DNA of 64,000 bases from Owenia fusiformis (Eukaryota; Annelida; Polychaeta; Sabellida; Oweniidae), in NCBI GenBank assembly GCA_903813345.2, contig CAIIXF020000009.1, positions 7,622,030-7,686,029 of the forward strand, read 5' to 3'. The translations under genes were made by a program, and so were the position numbers. The notes beneath the pieces were generated by a model, which saw only the letters and a list, made by a program, of their open reading frames with translations, was not told where the DNA came from and did no database searches. Numbering within the stretch: position 1 is the first letter of the stretch; each line of letters starts with the position of its first letter. Of the stretch, positions 32,651 through 44,460 are shown piece after piece.

Positions 32651-34283
32651 GATAGGATACTGTTTAAATCCAATTCCTCTTTCTACTCAAATAACAAATA
32701 TGTGATTTCTCATTTCCTTAACGACACCATCCTGCCCCACAAGTGAAACCCCCTTTCGGTTATTACATAGAGTTATATGCAAAATGCGTATTATCGACAT
32801 TCTTCGGCAAAATGGAGTCTTACTTTTGATCTTTATAATACATGTATTTCCAGTGGATTAATGCGTACCTGATCTTTCATTTGACTCCAAAAACAGCTCA
32901 AACAGACCGCAACAAAGTTCACACTAAGATTATAATAAAATATTTTTGATCCATCAATTTTTATTTGTCAAATTTTAAGCAATGCCAATGAAAGATGGCG
33001 AAGTTGTTTGCATCACATTATTCATTCATTTTTGATATAATTTTAAACCATACGCCATCTTTTAATCCAAGAGTTATTTGAAACACACAGTTTGTGAAAA
33101 GAGACAATTCACTTCTTTGGATCTCTGAGCTTGAAATGCCGTTTTCTATGCGAGTAATTTTTTTGTCACTTCACAACCCAAATTAAAGTTTTTTTTATCA
33201 TACTTGATTGAGTGTGGGAGTAACATGTCTCAGATAATATTTTATCCTTTTTTCTTTAAAAATAGGAATATTGCCTGTTTAAGAAATGCCCTTTCCCTCT
33301 ATGAGCTTGGTGCAACTGTTAACCCCTCCCCCTTTAGATAATTATCAAAGCCTGATCATGCATGTTTTGTTATACAGGCTGTCTAATAAATATGTTCTCC
33401 CCTCTAACTTTAACATCCACATACTGTTGCATAACTTTTTCGTCTGCAAGATATTTGAATTGTTCATTGGCACATCAAAACTAGACTTTATGGGGCAACT
33501 CCACAAGAAGTTTCAGATGACTAGCTCAACCAGATGCACTTTTATGCACACAAGTTCATACCTTTGAATTCGAAATGAAGGTGGGAGAACATATTTATGG
33601 GTGCAAATAAAGTGATTTTCCTATATACTATTGTAATCAATGAAAAAATAAGATCCAGACATTGACAGGCTGCAGGCTGATATGATATCCAATGGAAATT
33701 CTAGGTTACCTTACTTATGGAGACGAGTGGAGTGTATTGTCAACATTTCCATTTCCTTTAGGGGGCATTTCAAAAGATCAATGTCAGAAAATTAACAGTT
33801 ACTGTATTTGAACAGTTAGGGTGGGGATGAGCATTAACCTTATTGAACCGACATAGAAGAATTACAAAATTTGACTGCATTACATTACGTTAATATAGTG
33901 TGACCAACGATATAACCCATATCAACATTTCTCAAACACAGTTATGAGGTGAAGGGAGGGGGTTGGTACAGATTATCTGTTCAAATACAGTTAGTAATCC
34001 ATCATTGAACTTTTGAGATGCTCTCTTATTATTGGAAATAGCTATCAAAGGAAATGGAACATAATATAAACTACATACGATAAAATCCTCTTACTCTCTA
34101 AGAAGTACATTTCCTGCTATTGCAGATAATTGAAAAAATAATATTTTCATTGGATCTTGTCTTGAAATTAAACAGTATTCTTCAAAAGCTTCCGATCTTT
34201 TTATAACAAGGCTTATACGGAACGGCGTATATTGTGATATCGTAAAATAAACAGCTCACACCATCAAAGAACAGTATGGCTTA
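32651..34283. other. Intergenic with one weak inverted-repeat element
   Basis: No exon recognised. ACAGGCTGTCTAATAAATATGTTCTCCCC at 33374-33402 faces GGTGGGAGAACATATTTAT at 33580-33599, so about 230 bp may be a mariner-type MITE. The rest is AT-rich sequence without a visible feature. Confidence 0.35.
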
Positions 34284-34483
34284 CAGGCCCGTAGCCAGGG
34301 GGGGGGGGGGTTCGGGGGTTCGGGCGACCCCCCCCCTGGCCAAAATTTCTTTCAAAATCATGCAGTTTTTCACCATTCTGACCATTTTTTGTATGATTTT
34401 TGGCCAAATTTGCCAAAGTGAACCCCCCCCTAGAATTTTTGGGAAAAGTGAACCCCCCTTGGAAAATTCTGGCTACGGGCCTG
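34284..34483 (+). mobile_element. CAGGCCCGTAGCC-family MITE, copy 5
   Basis: The best-preserved copy: CAGGCCCGTAGCCAGGGGGG at the left, CTGGCTACGGGCCTG at the right, with C-runs and the TTCTTTCAAAATCATGCAG and GTGAACCCCCC blocks between. GCTTA stands on both sides (34279-34283 and 34484-34488), a perfect 5-bp duplication. Confidence 0.88.
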
Positions 34484-34489
34484 GCTTAC

Positions 34490-35754
34490 CTCGACCTATG
34501 AGCACGCAATCAAAAAAGACTAAACGTACACAAATTAAAAGAATTAAAAAGAACAGAGAGTGGTAGCAATTTTGGATGCAATCCTCAAAAAATGACTTCT
34601 TTTATCGAGGTAGAGCTCCCGGGTAGAGCTACACGTTTTTACTTGTCTAAGGAAGTGTAACATTAAGGTACCCCTAAGGATAACTGTCCCTCCCCATCTT
34701 AATTGATTTTTCCAGGCCCGTAATTGCAATTTTTCCTTATTCCTTCACACTCCGACGGGCAAGTAAATACTACAAAATGGAGGACTTATCCCCTGAGAAC
34801 TATAATACAAAGTTAAACGTCCACTAAAAGTCATCTTAAAGACGTGTACAGCTTATCCTGCATATATTATTATTTTTATGTAACCACCACAAGTCGTGAC
34901 ATATTGTCTCGGGCATATTATTATACTGTCCAACTTTTTTTGTGAACGGTCGGCGTGCTGATATTTTGCATGTTAATGCCAAGTCTGAAAATAAAATGAA
35001 ATATTTATATTATTTATTGAAAAAGGAGAAATGCCCACATTAATTTGAATAAAAATGGGACAATGTCTCTTTGCCCTTTTCAATGTTTTCTATTTCTAGC
35101 AATGAATTCAAATTTTCAAAGCTTCAATCGTTTGAAAAAATACATTGGGCATATTTTCTTAAAACTTCAAAAGGTTTTTTTGCTGACCTTTCCGAAACTA
35201 CAACTTTTAAATATTTCCAGTCACATTTTCAGAGGGCTGATATCATGTTTAGGGTCATTCTGACCATTGTGATCCTGGTCATGTAAATGATATATGGAAC
35301 TAGTAAAACCGAATGAAGGTCAAAACAGAACTCGATCTGCTCTCTCAGTTCAAAAATCTTCAAAAATGCACCATGTTCTTTTTTGTTAACTTCCTCGAGA
35401 CCGTAAAATAAAATACGGTTCATTCCATTGTGTCGCTACATGTTTCTATTACTAAGTATTGAAATAAACGACTTGTGACACAGCGCCTTATATTTGATCA
35501 TGGTCTTGGAAATATTTACTGGCAACATGTTCTGGATGTATATCAAATGAATAAAACAAATATATTTACGGCATTATTTTTATACCTTAATAAACCCAAC
35601 TTAAGTAGCAACACTATAGAATGAACTGTAGTTTATTTTAACGAATATGCAGCTGTAACGAAGAGGAATGCATTCTTTTCTATTGTTTTTAAAGAATGTA
35701 CATGTACACTTGACAAACTAATCAAACCAAATGTAGCACAAAAGATAATTGACT
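34490..35754. other. Intergenic, no gene recognised
   Basis: AT-rich sequence with overlapping small frames lacking motifs. No repeat boundary was found. Confidence 0.35.
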
Positions 35755-35776
35755 GCCACACGTAACTACGTGTGGC
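35755..35776. repeat. Perfect 22-bp palindrome
   Basis: GCCACACGTA-AC-TACGTGTGGC is a perfect inverted repeat with a 2-base centre. It lies just left of the direct duplication that begins at 35781; a diverged echo (GTCCACACGTAGTGCAC) precedes the second copy. Confidence 0.8.
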
Positions 35777-35780
35777 ACTT

Positions 35781-36815
35781 GCACTAAAGCTGAACAAATC
35801 ACATCCCATTTACTCATTCAATAGTTGAATAGTAAACACAAAATAAATCGAATCTTGAACTGTACTTGGCCCTTTACCCTACTATCACACCAAACTAGTT
35901 CTCACAACGTTCTCAAAAACGGGCCTCAACTGTGTACGAACGGACTGGACCTACTAAGAACCGTTTGGGATCTATTAACAAACTTCATCGAACGTACTCG
36001 AACGGGTAGGTCCTCTAGAACTTAGACAATGCTCAAAATGTTCTCGTGGTCGTCACGTTCTACAATTAGAACGAGTGACAACGTACTAACGACGAGCTGG
36101 ACGTACTACGAACGGAACCGTCGTACTTCAATCCTACTAGGGACGTTTTAACAACGAGTTGAATTGTCTGAGGACGTGTTGAGAACGAGGTAGAACTAAT
36201 TGCAAACGGGTTTAAACTGATTGAGAACGTATTTAACACTGCTTATGAACGAGTTAGCCAAAATATAGCTATCACACCAAACAAGTTGCCACTGCGTTCT
36301 TCAAAACTGTGTGCGAACGGAATGAACGTAGCTGCAACTTTCTAAGGTCTATTTACGAACTTTATGATCGTTCTCAGACGGGAATGTGATTTTAGAATTT
36401 TGAATCGATTCAAAATTCGATGGCGACCATAACGTTCTGTAATCAGGTCATGTTGACCTTCTAGACTAAGGGACGCGTTCTACTACGTTGCACACCGACG
36501 TGGTGCGACCTGAACGAACTGCGAACGAGAAGGACGTATTGAAGACTGTTTAAGAACGAAGAAGCTAATTATTTCAGACATATTTCCCGACCACAGCCAG
36601 ATTGAGCCCGTTTTACGACGTTTTCGTAGGACTGGCAAGAACGGGTAAGAACGAGTTTGGTGTGATAGGGGGGTAACATGTAGTAAACGTAGTCCACACG
36701 TAGTGCACTAAAGCTGAACAAATCACATCCCATTTACTCATTCAATAGTTGAATAGTAAACACAAAATAAATCTTGAACTGTACTTGGCCCTTTACCCCC
36801 CTATCACACCAAACT
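35781..36815. repeat. Direct duplication of about 115 bp flanking a TIR element
   Basis: Positions 35781-35896 and 36705-36815 are nearly identical (GCACTAAAGCTGAACAAATC... to CTATCACACCAAACT), differing by a 5-bp indel and a few bases, with a period of 924 bp. Between them lies the 35882-36668 element. The second copy ends 15 bp into the element terminus, consistent with tandem duplication and a breakpoint inside the element. Confidence 0.8.
35882..36668. mobile_element. 787-bp DNA element with CTATCACACCAAAC ends and GAACG-rich interior
   Basis: The left end CTATCACACCAAACTAGTTCT mirrors the right end AGAACGAGTTTGGTGTGATAG. An internal CTATCACACCAAACAAGTT at 36270 and dozens of GAACGNGT/ACGTTCT subterminal motifs fill the interior, which is more GC- and CpG-rich than the surroundings. 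No transposase is encoded, so it is non-autonomous. The superfamily was not determined. Confidence 0.65.
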
Positions 36816-36825
36816 ATTTCCAGCA

Positions 36826-37215
36826 TATAGATTTTGAAGAAAATCCATTGATTGGTATTTGAGTTATCAAAGATTACGTTTTTACGAAAAATGCCGCCAT
36901 TTTGAAATTCAGCAACCATTTTGAAAGTGTTTTCTTGAGCAAGGCTCTATTGACCCTTAACAACAGCATATAGAATTTGAACCACATCGGTCTTCTCGAG
37001 CAGAACTCCTATGTCCTTAGGCATCAGCATGCAAAATTTGAACCAAATCCATTCACTGGTATTTGCGTTATCAAATATCAAAGATTACGGATTTTTACCA
37101 AAAATGGCAGCCATTTTGAAATTCAGCGGCAATCTTGAAAATCACTTCTTGATCAAGGCTTCTTTATTCCTAGGCAACAGCATATAAAATTTGAACCAAA
37201 TTGGATCATGGGCCA
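36826..37215 (+). repeat. Tandem repeat, two units of about 200 bp
   Basis: Both units contain CCATTxAxTGGTATTTGxGTTATCAAA, AAAGATTACGxxTTTTTACxAAAAATGxCxGCCATTTTGAAATTCAGC, a TTCTTGAxCAAGGCT block and CAACAGCATATAxAATTTGAACCA. A related AATGGCNGCCATTTTGAAA motif recurs in the 18.5-kb and 60.8-kb repeats. Non-coding. Confidence 0.65.
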
Positions 37216-38292
37216 TTTACCTTTCATAAGAGCCAATGTGAAGTTTTAATTAGATAAACATTCGTATTGGGTCTTGGTTGAAGAAATAACCTCGGGCCAA
37301 GGGCCTCGGCTATTATTCCTCTAAAACCCAGTACTAATAGTTTAACGACAACGTAATATTACCCCTTGTTTTGCTCCGATTTCTACCAGCGCCCGACCGA
37401 TGAGTTGGAATATGACCACGGCATTACCAAACAGAAACTGATGAGCTCGCAAAACCATTTAAAAATCAACTTTTTTCATCCGCTAGAGTAACCGTTAGAT
37501 TTTTCGAACATTTTAATCTCGTCTTATCCTTCTAGATCTAGTCCCTTTAATTTCGAGATTATGCTACAAGACACATGGGAATCGACTGGCGAATTCAGTC
37601 CAAATCAATTAGCAGAGAGCGATGTACAGTTGTTCGAAGGTATTCGAAAGGTAAACAACGCCACACGGGGAGGTGTTACAGAAAGTGTTTAATTCCAGAC
37701 ACTCCATTATTGAGGGTGAGTAGAACTTTGCTTTTTAATAAATTATACCAGTTATTCGTCAAATATTGATATGTGGACCCAACTTACAGCTGTGAGAAAA
37801 TCACTTATATATAAATAATGTTATTAAATCAGATCGACTGTCTTTAACATGCAATAATGTTTCGAAATATTCAAATTGTATGGTGAGGACCTATATAAGA
37901 GAGATTCACGTGTGGAATAAGTCTGACCATCAAATTAACATACAAAATGAAAATTGAATAAAAGAATGTCGCAATTTAATGATGATAAGCATTATGATAT
38001 GTTTTGATTATTACAATATCATATATTCTACCTTATATTACATATACATATACACCTCCTCCAAACGTTTGTCAACCGAAAGTTTTTATTTCGATAGTAT
38101 ACCAAAACCTGTCAATGTTTAAGTCTTTCGTTCCTTACGCAGTTTTCGTTTGATGATTTTTTAATCCTCAAATATAGACAGACCTTGATAAATGAACAAA
38201 GAGGACTTCAAGTTCCCAAACTTATGGAACGGAGTGTATGAGAAGTTCGCATTTCAATGTAACACGAGCAACAACTAGCCTATGTGTTTCCT
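37216..38292. other. Intergenic, no gene recognised
   Basis: No exon supported. AAGTTCCCAAACTTATGGAACGGAGTGTATGAG at 38211-38243 resembles the end of the fold-back family at 49600-50087, probably a decayed fragment. Confidence 0.4.
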
Positions 38293-38296
38293 TTAA

Positions 38297-38517
38297 AGGT
38301 GCAACAATGCAGAGGGGCCATTCAACGTGGATCTTAAAAATCGATAAGTGGGACTCCCTTTATAGAACCTTTGAATTGAATTGACACTTCTTAATGCTAA
38401 AATTGATAGTTTATCCATACATTTTAAGAAAAAAGGTATGTCAAAGAAGATGTTGCCCTGGCAGCTCAGAAAAAATAATTTTTTTCGAATTTTCTCTCTA
38501 GAGTCCTTGTTGCCCCT
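38297..38517. mobile_element. TTAA-flanked MITE, copy 2
   Basis: Same family as 7904-8258: AGGTGCAACAATGCAGAGGGG at the left, CTTGTTGCCCCT at the right, shared GTGGATCTTAAAAATC and TGATAGTTTATCCATACATTTTAAGAAA inside, TTAA at 38293-38296 and 38518-38521. It is shorter than copy 1 by a deletion in the left half. Confidence 0.75.
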
Positions 38518-38521
38518 TTAA

Positions 38522-39339
38522 CGGTAAAAGACGGGAACATGCTTCACAAGGGCATCCTTCATTTTTTGAAAAAATTCTGTCACTTTTTATTTTCTTCCAT
38601 CGTAGATCTTCCATTTGATCTGAATTGAATGGTATTCGACGTATCCAGCTCTCTACAGTGAATATTTGACAGTTTTTGAACATAACACATGTGTTGTTTT
38701 GACAGAGTATGGATCACAATGGTGTTGTGATTGGATTGGATTTTGTGAATGGTTCCTGATTGCTAAGGGGTGCTTAGTCGATCTGTTTCGTTATACTCGA
38801 GATCATCGCTACTTGTTTTGGTATTTTTGCTATCATGATTAACTGTTTTATTGAGAAAGAATTACTGTACTTTTACTTAATTTGGTGGCCGTTTTGCCAA
38901 TTTGTTAAAGTCCGCCAAACTAAGTAGCCGTCTAATTCCCATGTAATTTTAGTACCATGTAATATAGTACCTTTAGTACATTGTAATATTGCAAGTCCGC
39001 CAAATTAAGTATAGCCGCCAAATGTTCAAAACAGCAAATCCGCCAAAATAAGCACCGAATTTAGTAGAGCTACAGTAATAGCTGTATTTCCTATTTCAAA
39101 AGCCTAAGCATATTAGAAGCAAATTAGAACTATTGTGGGACTGTTTACAGCTAGTTAAGGACTTTTTCAAGCCTTTGTATTTTCAGAAAAGGTTTATTAC
39201 CATAACGTATATTAAATGTGTAAGTTACATAACATTCTGAATGAATGAAGCTTAACTGAGGAACATTTGGGAATATTTGAACAGTCGCATCTGCCTGCAT
39301 TAGCAACTACAGTTTCTAGTTTCTCTGAATATTATCAAT
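38522..39339. other. Intergenic, no gene recognised
   Basis: AT-rich. Repeated TCCGCCAAA/TAAGTA phrases between 38880 and 39060 form a loose, low-copy repeat. Nothing else was seen. Confidence 0.35.
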
Positions 39340-39391
39340 ATAGAGCAATCGCCCGGAAAGCGAGGGGTCGTGGGTTCAATTCCCACCAGGG
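39340..39391 (+). repeat. Truncated tRNA-like sequence (SINE or tRNA pseudogene)
   Basis: The 3' two-thirds of a tRNA is visible: an anticodon arm with loop CCGGAAA (GGA would be the anticodon) and stem partner GCGAG, a 5-base variable loop, a perfect T arm GTGGG-TTCAATT-CCCAC (39370-39386) and CAGGG as the acceptor side. The D arm and 5' acceptor are absent or unrecognisable, and C replaces U at position 33, so it is not a functional tRNA. A genuine tRNA-Ser would also have a long variable arm. Confidence 0.6.
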
Positions 39392-39399
39392 TTGACTGA

Positions 39400-41060
39400 C
39401 TTTTTCACATCAGCCCTTAGCGCAGGATTAAATTCCGTGTTTCCATTAACCAGTATCACAATAGAAATTGTTAGGAAGTGATAAAAATAATGGGAGGGTA
39501 ATTGTAATGATACCTACAGTACACGTATTTCCTCAGGAAGTGATATAATTTACACGTTTCGTCCAGTGCCATTAAGGATTGACAGTAAAGGAAGAAATAT
39601 GTTCTTGTGGTTAGTATTCGTATAAGTTTAACGATAATGTCACTGACTTATGAATTAATAAATCGTTGCAACAAAATAAAGTAGTTCAATTAGGTCTATC
39701 ATTATCTGACTGTATTGACGGTTTTACAACTGCTAGGGGGTTAATTATCCGGATTAGTGTCGTAGTTAGTAAAAAACAATGCCACCACGCAAAACTCCCA
39801 TTTCTCATTGTAAATAGTGTGTAAAGGAATTAGTCCAAACATGCACATTAATTAGAATTGAGTAGTGACTTATTAGGTGATTAAAATGGAACCACCATGT
39901 AGTTTATTCCCATGCTTGACGTGTGAGTTGTTGAGGAGCTTTCGTCAACATGACGTAATCTTATTAATTGCATCCATCAGTCAAAATAAACCATGTACCA
40001 CCACGTGTGGAGGAATTGCAGATAACACTCGGCTGGATTGCGTAAGTTACCTTTTTGTAAATATTTTGTTTACAATCAATGCTGGGCTCTTTGGCACTTA
40101 AGATAACTTAAAGCCTCACTATGCGTATTTTCAACATTTTTGGCAAAATAAAGACGTACTTTTGAACTTCATAGTATTACCAGTGGATTGACAAGTACTT
40201 TATCTTTCACTGGACATCAAAATCCGTCAAACATTCTGGATTAATAAAGGACATTTCTTACTTTAACAAAAATGATTTTTTAGAAATTTCATTTAAAGAC
40301 TTTACCAAAAAGATTCTTTTGAACATTCTGCCATAACATGTTAATTTATGCATTAAAATGCACGATATCTTGCCCATTTCATTATTACTAATTACATGCA
40401 TTGATTAAAATTACAAAAAATCTTCTAACTTAAATGTACGTAACAACCTTGTAAGGTCGAAAAACAACGAGCAAATGAGTTCTAAGCTGAACACTAAGCT
40501 GCTATATTTACAAGTTAATCTAAGTGTCTGTAGAAACCCTTCCTAATTAATAAGTCATGATGATCGATCTAATCAAGGTTATCATCATTACTGGCACATA
40601 CTGATAACCGTTACAATGTTGTTATACATTGTCGTCTTCTTATGGTACTTGACGTGTGTCTGGACGGCCGGGTGGACGGGCGGACAAACGTGACTTTAAT
40701 CTTGTCATTAAATCTTAGGTAAACCGATTATCCATTCAACTTGATATTTTTACAGATGCAATAGCAGACTAGTGCCAAGATTTGATTAGGTTTTGGGCAT
40801 GATCATTCGGACAAATAACTCTAAAGCAAGGGCTGTACCCACACGATATTTTATTTTTCTTGTTTAACTTTTCACTTTTATTTCAATTCTTCCAATTGTT
40901 CTTCAAATTATTCGATTCTATGTTTCATAATTCACTTTTCTGGTTTGAAATTGCACTTTTCAATTAAAACTTTCAAATTTATTTTTGAAATGTGTAATTT
41001 TTATTCAATCAATCCAATTTCAGTATTTCATATTTCAAATGAAAAGTTAATAGTTACACG
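39400..41060. other. Intergenic, no gene recognised
   Basis: No exon was supported. GTGTGTCTGGACGGCCGGGTGGACGGGCGGACAAACG near 40655-40690 is a GC-rich imperfect repeat of the type seen in dispersed invertebrate repeats. The frame at 39877-40101 has no recognisable motif. Confidence 0.4.
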
Positions 41061-41069
41061 TCTCATATA

Positions 41070-42754
41070 CACGAGGGGAAAGAGTACCCGTGTATATACA
41101 ACCTACCGCCGAGCAAGACACGCACATACCGCCGAGCAAATGTTTGATAATGTCATCTCGTAGGAAAATGGACAATAAATGTAATATAATGTCACTAACA
41201 ATTCCTTTGGATGGTTAGAGTTGTTACTAAGATGTTCTAGCAGGCGCAATTGGCCTAGAATTATAGTTGAAATATATTTTTATGTCCAAATTAAGAGATA
41301 AGGTAAACGTATTATGGTTTTCGATTTGTTTTTCTCATTCATACTCGCTTTAATTGATAATAGCCATACATAAGACATACTTGGGTCGGTAAATGGATGT
41401 GCATATGCATAATATATTAAGTGTCAAAATATTAGGTCAAAATAGCACTTTTGAACAGCAAAATCTTCACTTAAACTTTGTCCTAAAAGATCCGAGGTTA
41501 TCGGACATCGGACCCGATGTGATCGACGAGTAATATTATAAAGATCCGAAAATATCTTGAGTAAAGGATCTCAGAATCCGAACATTACTTGAGTAAAATC
41601 TGTTGAGATCCGATTATATCGTCGAGTTTATGACGTGCTGATGAAAAAATAATAAACATACAATCTGCATCATTCATGTGAATCTTTTTGTTGTGAACAA
41701 TAAATGAAACTGAAAAAATATGGCTATCACCAGTTACCACTGCACATCGAAACATTGTATTTCGGGTCATCGGTACAAATGCTTCCACTGTAGTTATAAA
41801 TCACACGAGATGGATGACTTTGTGGTCCACTTCAGTCAGCACCATCCATTACTGAGTATTAAAGTGAATGTGCCTGAGTTAAATGGCAAAAATGGATTTA
41901 CAATGTTTTTGACTATGGTATTGTATTATCAAAGAAAGATCACGGTAATTTTCGTTTCGAGGATATGAAGCTTGTGAAGCTTGCGATTCTTCAAGTTGTG
42001 TTCTTTGAGTAGAATGGCGCTTGCAATGCAGAATTAAATGTTTTTGGGTTGCACTCTTACCATAGACACATAGGAAATATGGTGATTCAAGTGTAAGCAT
42101 GAATTCAATGTTTTAAAGAACTTTGCCGGAAACAGACGTTGACGTATAGTGCTGCGGGAATTATATCATATTATATTATATCCCGGTGCCAGGAGTATAT
42201 GATAAATAAAAAGGAATATTTGTGATATCGTCATGATATTATATGCTCATTCGAAAGCTTACTCACTACCTCATCGGGTTCTACTCACGGTATAGTCGGA
42301 ATAGCTCGGTGGTAGCTTCGGGTCCTATATTATAGTACTCGTGACATAGTCGGGTCTTTCATTTTCAACTTTCACCGGTGATTTCAATGATATGCAACGT
42401 ATGGCAGTGAAATAAATATGATACATTTACACCTATTGTATCTTTGAATCGAATGAAGTAAAGACAGCCATGGTTGTTACTTATTCAAGATGTAAATCAT
42501 CATTCAAATATTTAAAAGTTGAATTTAGCGATTGGATAGTAAACATTGCGCTAAGTACTCATTATTTTGCAAACATTAGTGCCTGGAACAATAACTTTAT
42601 CAGTTACACACAATTCTGTGTTTTATCTGTTTTTCATATTGAGAAATTCAAGATATAAACAAAAGTTTCATAACTCACCCCCTACATTTTCAGACATCTT
42701 CGGGTCTTTGCTCGGCGGTAGGTTGTATATACACGGGTACTCTTTCCCCTCGTG
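41070..42754. mobile_element. 1.69-kb DNA element with CAC...GTG termini and ATATA duplication
   Basis: The left terminus CACGAGGGGAAAGAGTACCC and the next about 30 bp (GTGTATATACAACCTACCGCCGAGCAA) are repeated in reverse at 42707-42754. ATATA flanks both ends (41065-41069 and 42755-42759). The interior is AT-rich with one zinc-finger-like frame (41720-41968) but no recognisable transposase. A 5-bp duplication with CAC/GTG ends also marks the unrelated element 45460-45892. Confidence 0.75.
41720..41968 (+). CDS. Possible zinc-finger fragment inside the 1.69-kb element
   Basis: The frame contains YKCFHCSYKSHEMDDFVVHF followed by SQHH, matching Cys-x2-Cys-x12-His-x4-His spacing of a C2H2 finger. 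It could be the remnant of a DNA-binding domain of a transposon protein. There are no further fingers, no catalytic motif and no supporting exon structure, so it may also be chance. The listed start Met is not supported. Confidence 0.3.
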   Translation: MAITSYHCTSKHCISGHRYKCFHCSYKSHEMDDFVVHFSQHHPLLSIKVNVPELNGKNGFTMFLTMVLYYQRKITVIFVSRI

Positions 42755-42759
42755 ATATA

Positions 42760-43900
42760 TGTCTAAATCTAAGGCAAACTGCGAAAAAGGAACTTTTAAA
42801 AGAAAAGAAAACACCAAACTAAAGGTAAAATATCAAACACTGAAAACAAAACAACAAACAATAAAAGTAAAGTGTCAAACTGAAATATTTTTTTGAATTG
42901 CCAGATAATGTAGCTTCGATTTTTATTCTTATCATTCGAAAAAGATAATAATGTAATAGGCGCATCTTTTTCCGCCTGTGAGTGTTGTGCGCATGCGCGA
43001 ATTGGAACAATCGAAACAAGCCCTTAAATTAGTGCATTCGCAAAAGAAAGATTCTACTGCAGAATACCAAAAAGCTCATATAGAAAATTGTAAGATCGAA
43101 TAAGAAAATGTTCACAGGTTCAAACTGCAGAATAACTTTGAAGTTCGAACATAAGAATGCCATAACTTCAAACACGAAATGTACAGAAGTTCAAAACATG
43201 AAGTTAGTTTGGTTTGGTGTAATTATTAGTTTGATCTATGGAACATTGGGTTTGATGTGAGGTTATCTTATTTGACGTATTTTCTTATTTACGTTTTTAA
43301 AATGATCTTTGACCATTTTTTATGTTTTATATTTTGAAAATTTACTTTGATGTTTTTTATTTTTCATATTTGATGCTTCTACCATTTGAATCAATACATT
43401 TTTTTTATTGTTTGAAGATTATTTCGTAAATTTACAATATATCAAAACATGGAATATTAATATTGAATTTTGAGCCACTTCTGACGCTAAAGGTCGTCGG
43501 CACAAAAACAGTTCCATAAGCTTTACGTTTATATGTTCTGTTCAGATGGGCTAGTTATGCTATTGGTACAATATTTTACCAAGAGCAATACCCCAGCATA
43601 CAGACCGGCTAATATTAGCGAATGTTTTGCGTTAATCATGTATGTTAATTTAGAAAGAACAAATCTAAATGAATTAACTCGGTTGCTCATTTTGTGTAAA
43701 TTCAATTAACTATAAATACATCTCAATCACGTTGGCTTCTTTAGAACTATCTCTCTCTCACATTTTCTTCTTTTTAAGAGTCTTGAGGGAATTAATGAAA
43801 CAAAGATATTTAGGTTAATAAAGCACTTTCGCATCACGGAATCATGCGTATGGAGAAAAGGTCAACTAGAAACGATATGAAAATTGAATATCTAAAACTG
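42760..43900. other. Intergenic, no gene recognised
   Basis: AT-rich sequence with short frames. No repeat boundary or exon was found. Confidence 0.35.
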
Positions 43901-43904
43901 TTGA

Positions 43905-44460
43905 ATATTTAAGTTCGAGGGAACTTTCTACTATACCCGCCATGCTATCTGACCCGAACGAGCCACCTGGTGGTGAAACTGGTAACTACCTACTCGCATC
44001 TGAGTTATCGAGTGAACTTTCCTTACTCGGTTTGTTTATCTCGTGGTATGAGTAAAGTAGTCCTATTAGAAACCTGTTTGGAGACTTCAATGGTATACTA
44101 CAGCACCATCTTTGGATAGAATACTCTCATTTGCTGGCATATAATGCCCAGAATAACTGGGAAACATGTGATTATAACAGTGAACGGTAAAATATTTGGG
44201 ATTATTTTCTGGGGATGGATGACCTTGGTAGTGGTGAATTGGTCAATGTACACGTACATAAATATGATGACGTTTTGGTACTCGTATTATGTAAGAGAGC
44301 AGAACTTTTGATTTTCGTGGGATATTTTTGTTGACAAGGAGGTGAGATGCTTTGCTGTATTTCTCTGAAATTCTTTGAAAATCGATGGGCTGCGATTTGA
44401 GAAATTCTAATTCAAACTTTGTCAATTTAACATGCATCTCAATAGTCTAAAAAGTAAGGA
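43905..44460 (-). repeat. Dispersed repeat, uninterrupted (empty-site) copy
   Basis: The reverse complement of 44030-44460 matches 31890-32050 plus 32477-32645 without the insertion found there. Its adjoining segment 43905-44005 (GAGGGAACTTTCTACTATACCC...CCACCTGGTGG) matches 62770-62870. The family is therefore present at least four times in the window (31.8, 43.9, 58.6 and 62.8 kb). Confidence 0.7.

Noticed and set aside
39340-39391. Functional tRNA-Ser(GGA)
   Set aside because: The D arm and 5' acceptor strand are missing, C replaces U33, and the long variable arm of tRNA-Ser is absent.
42290-42330. tRNA A-box-like GAATAGCTCGGTGGTAGC
   Set aside because: No B-box at the right distance and no cloverleaf; a single motif is not enough.
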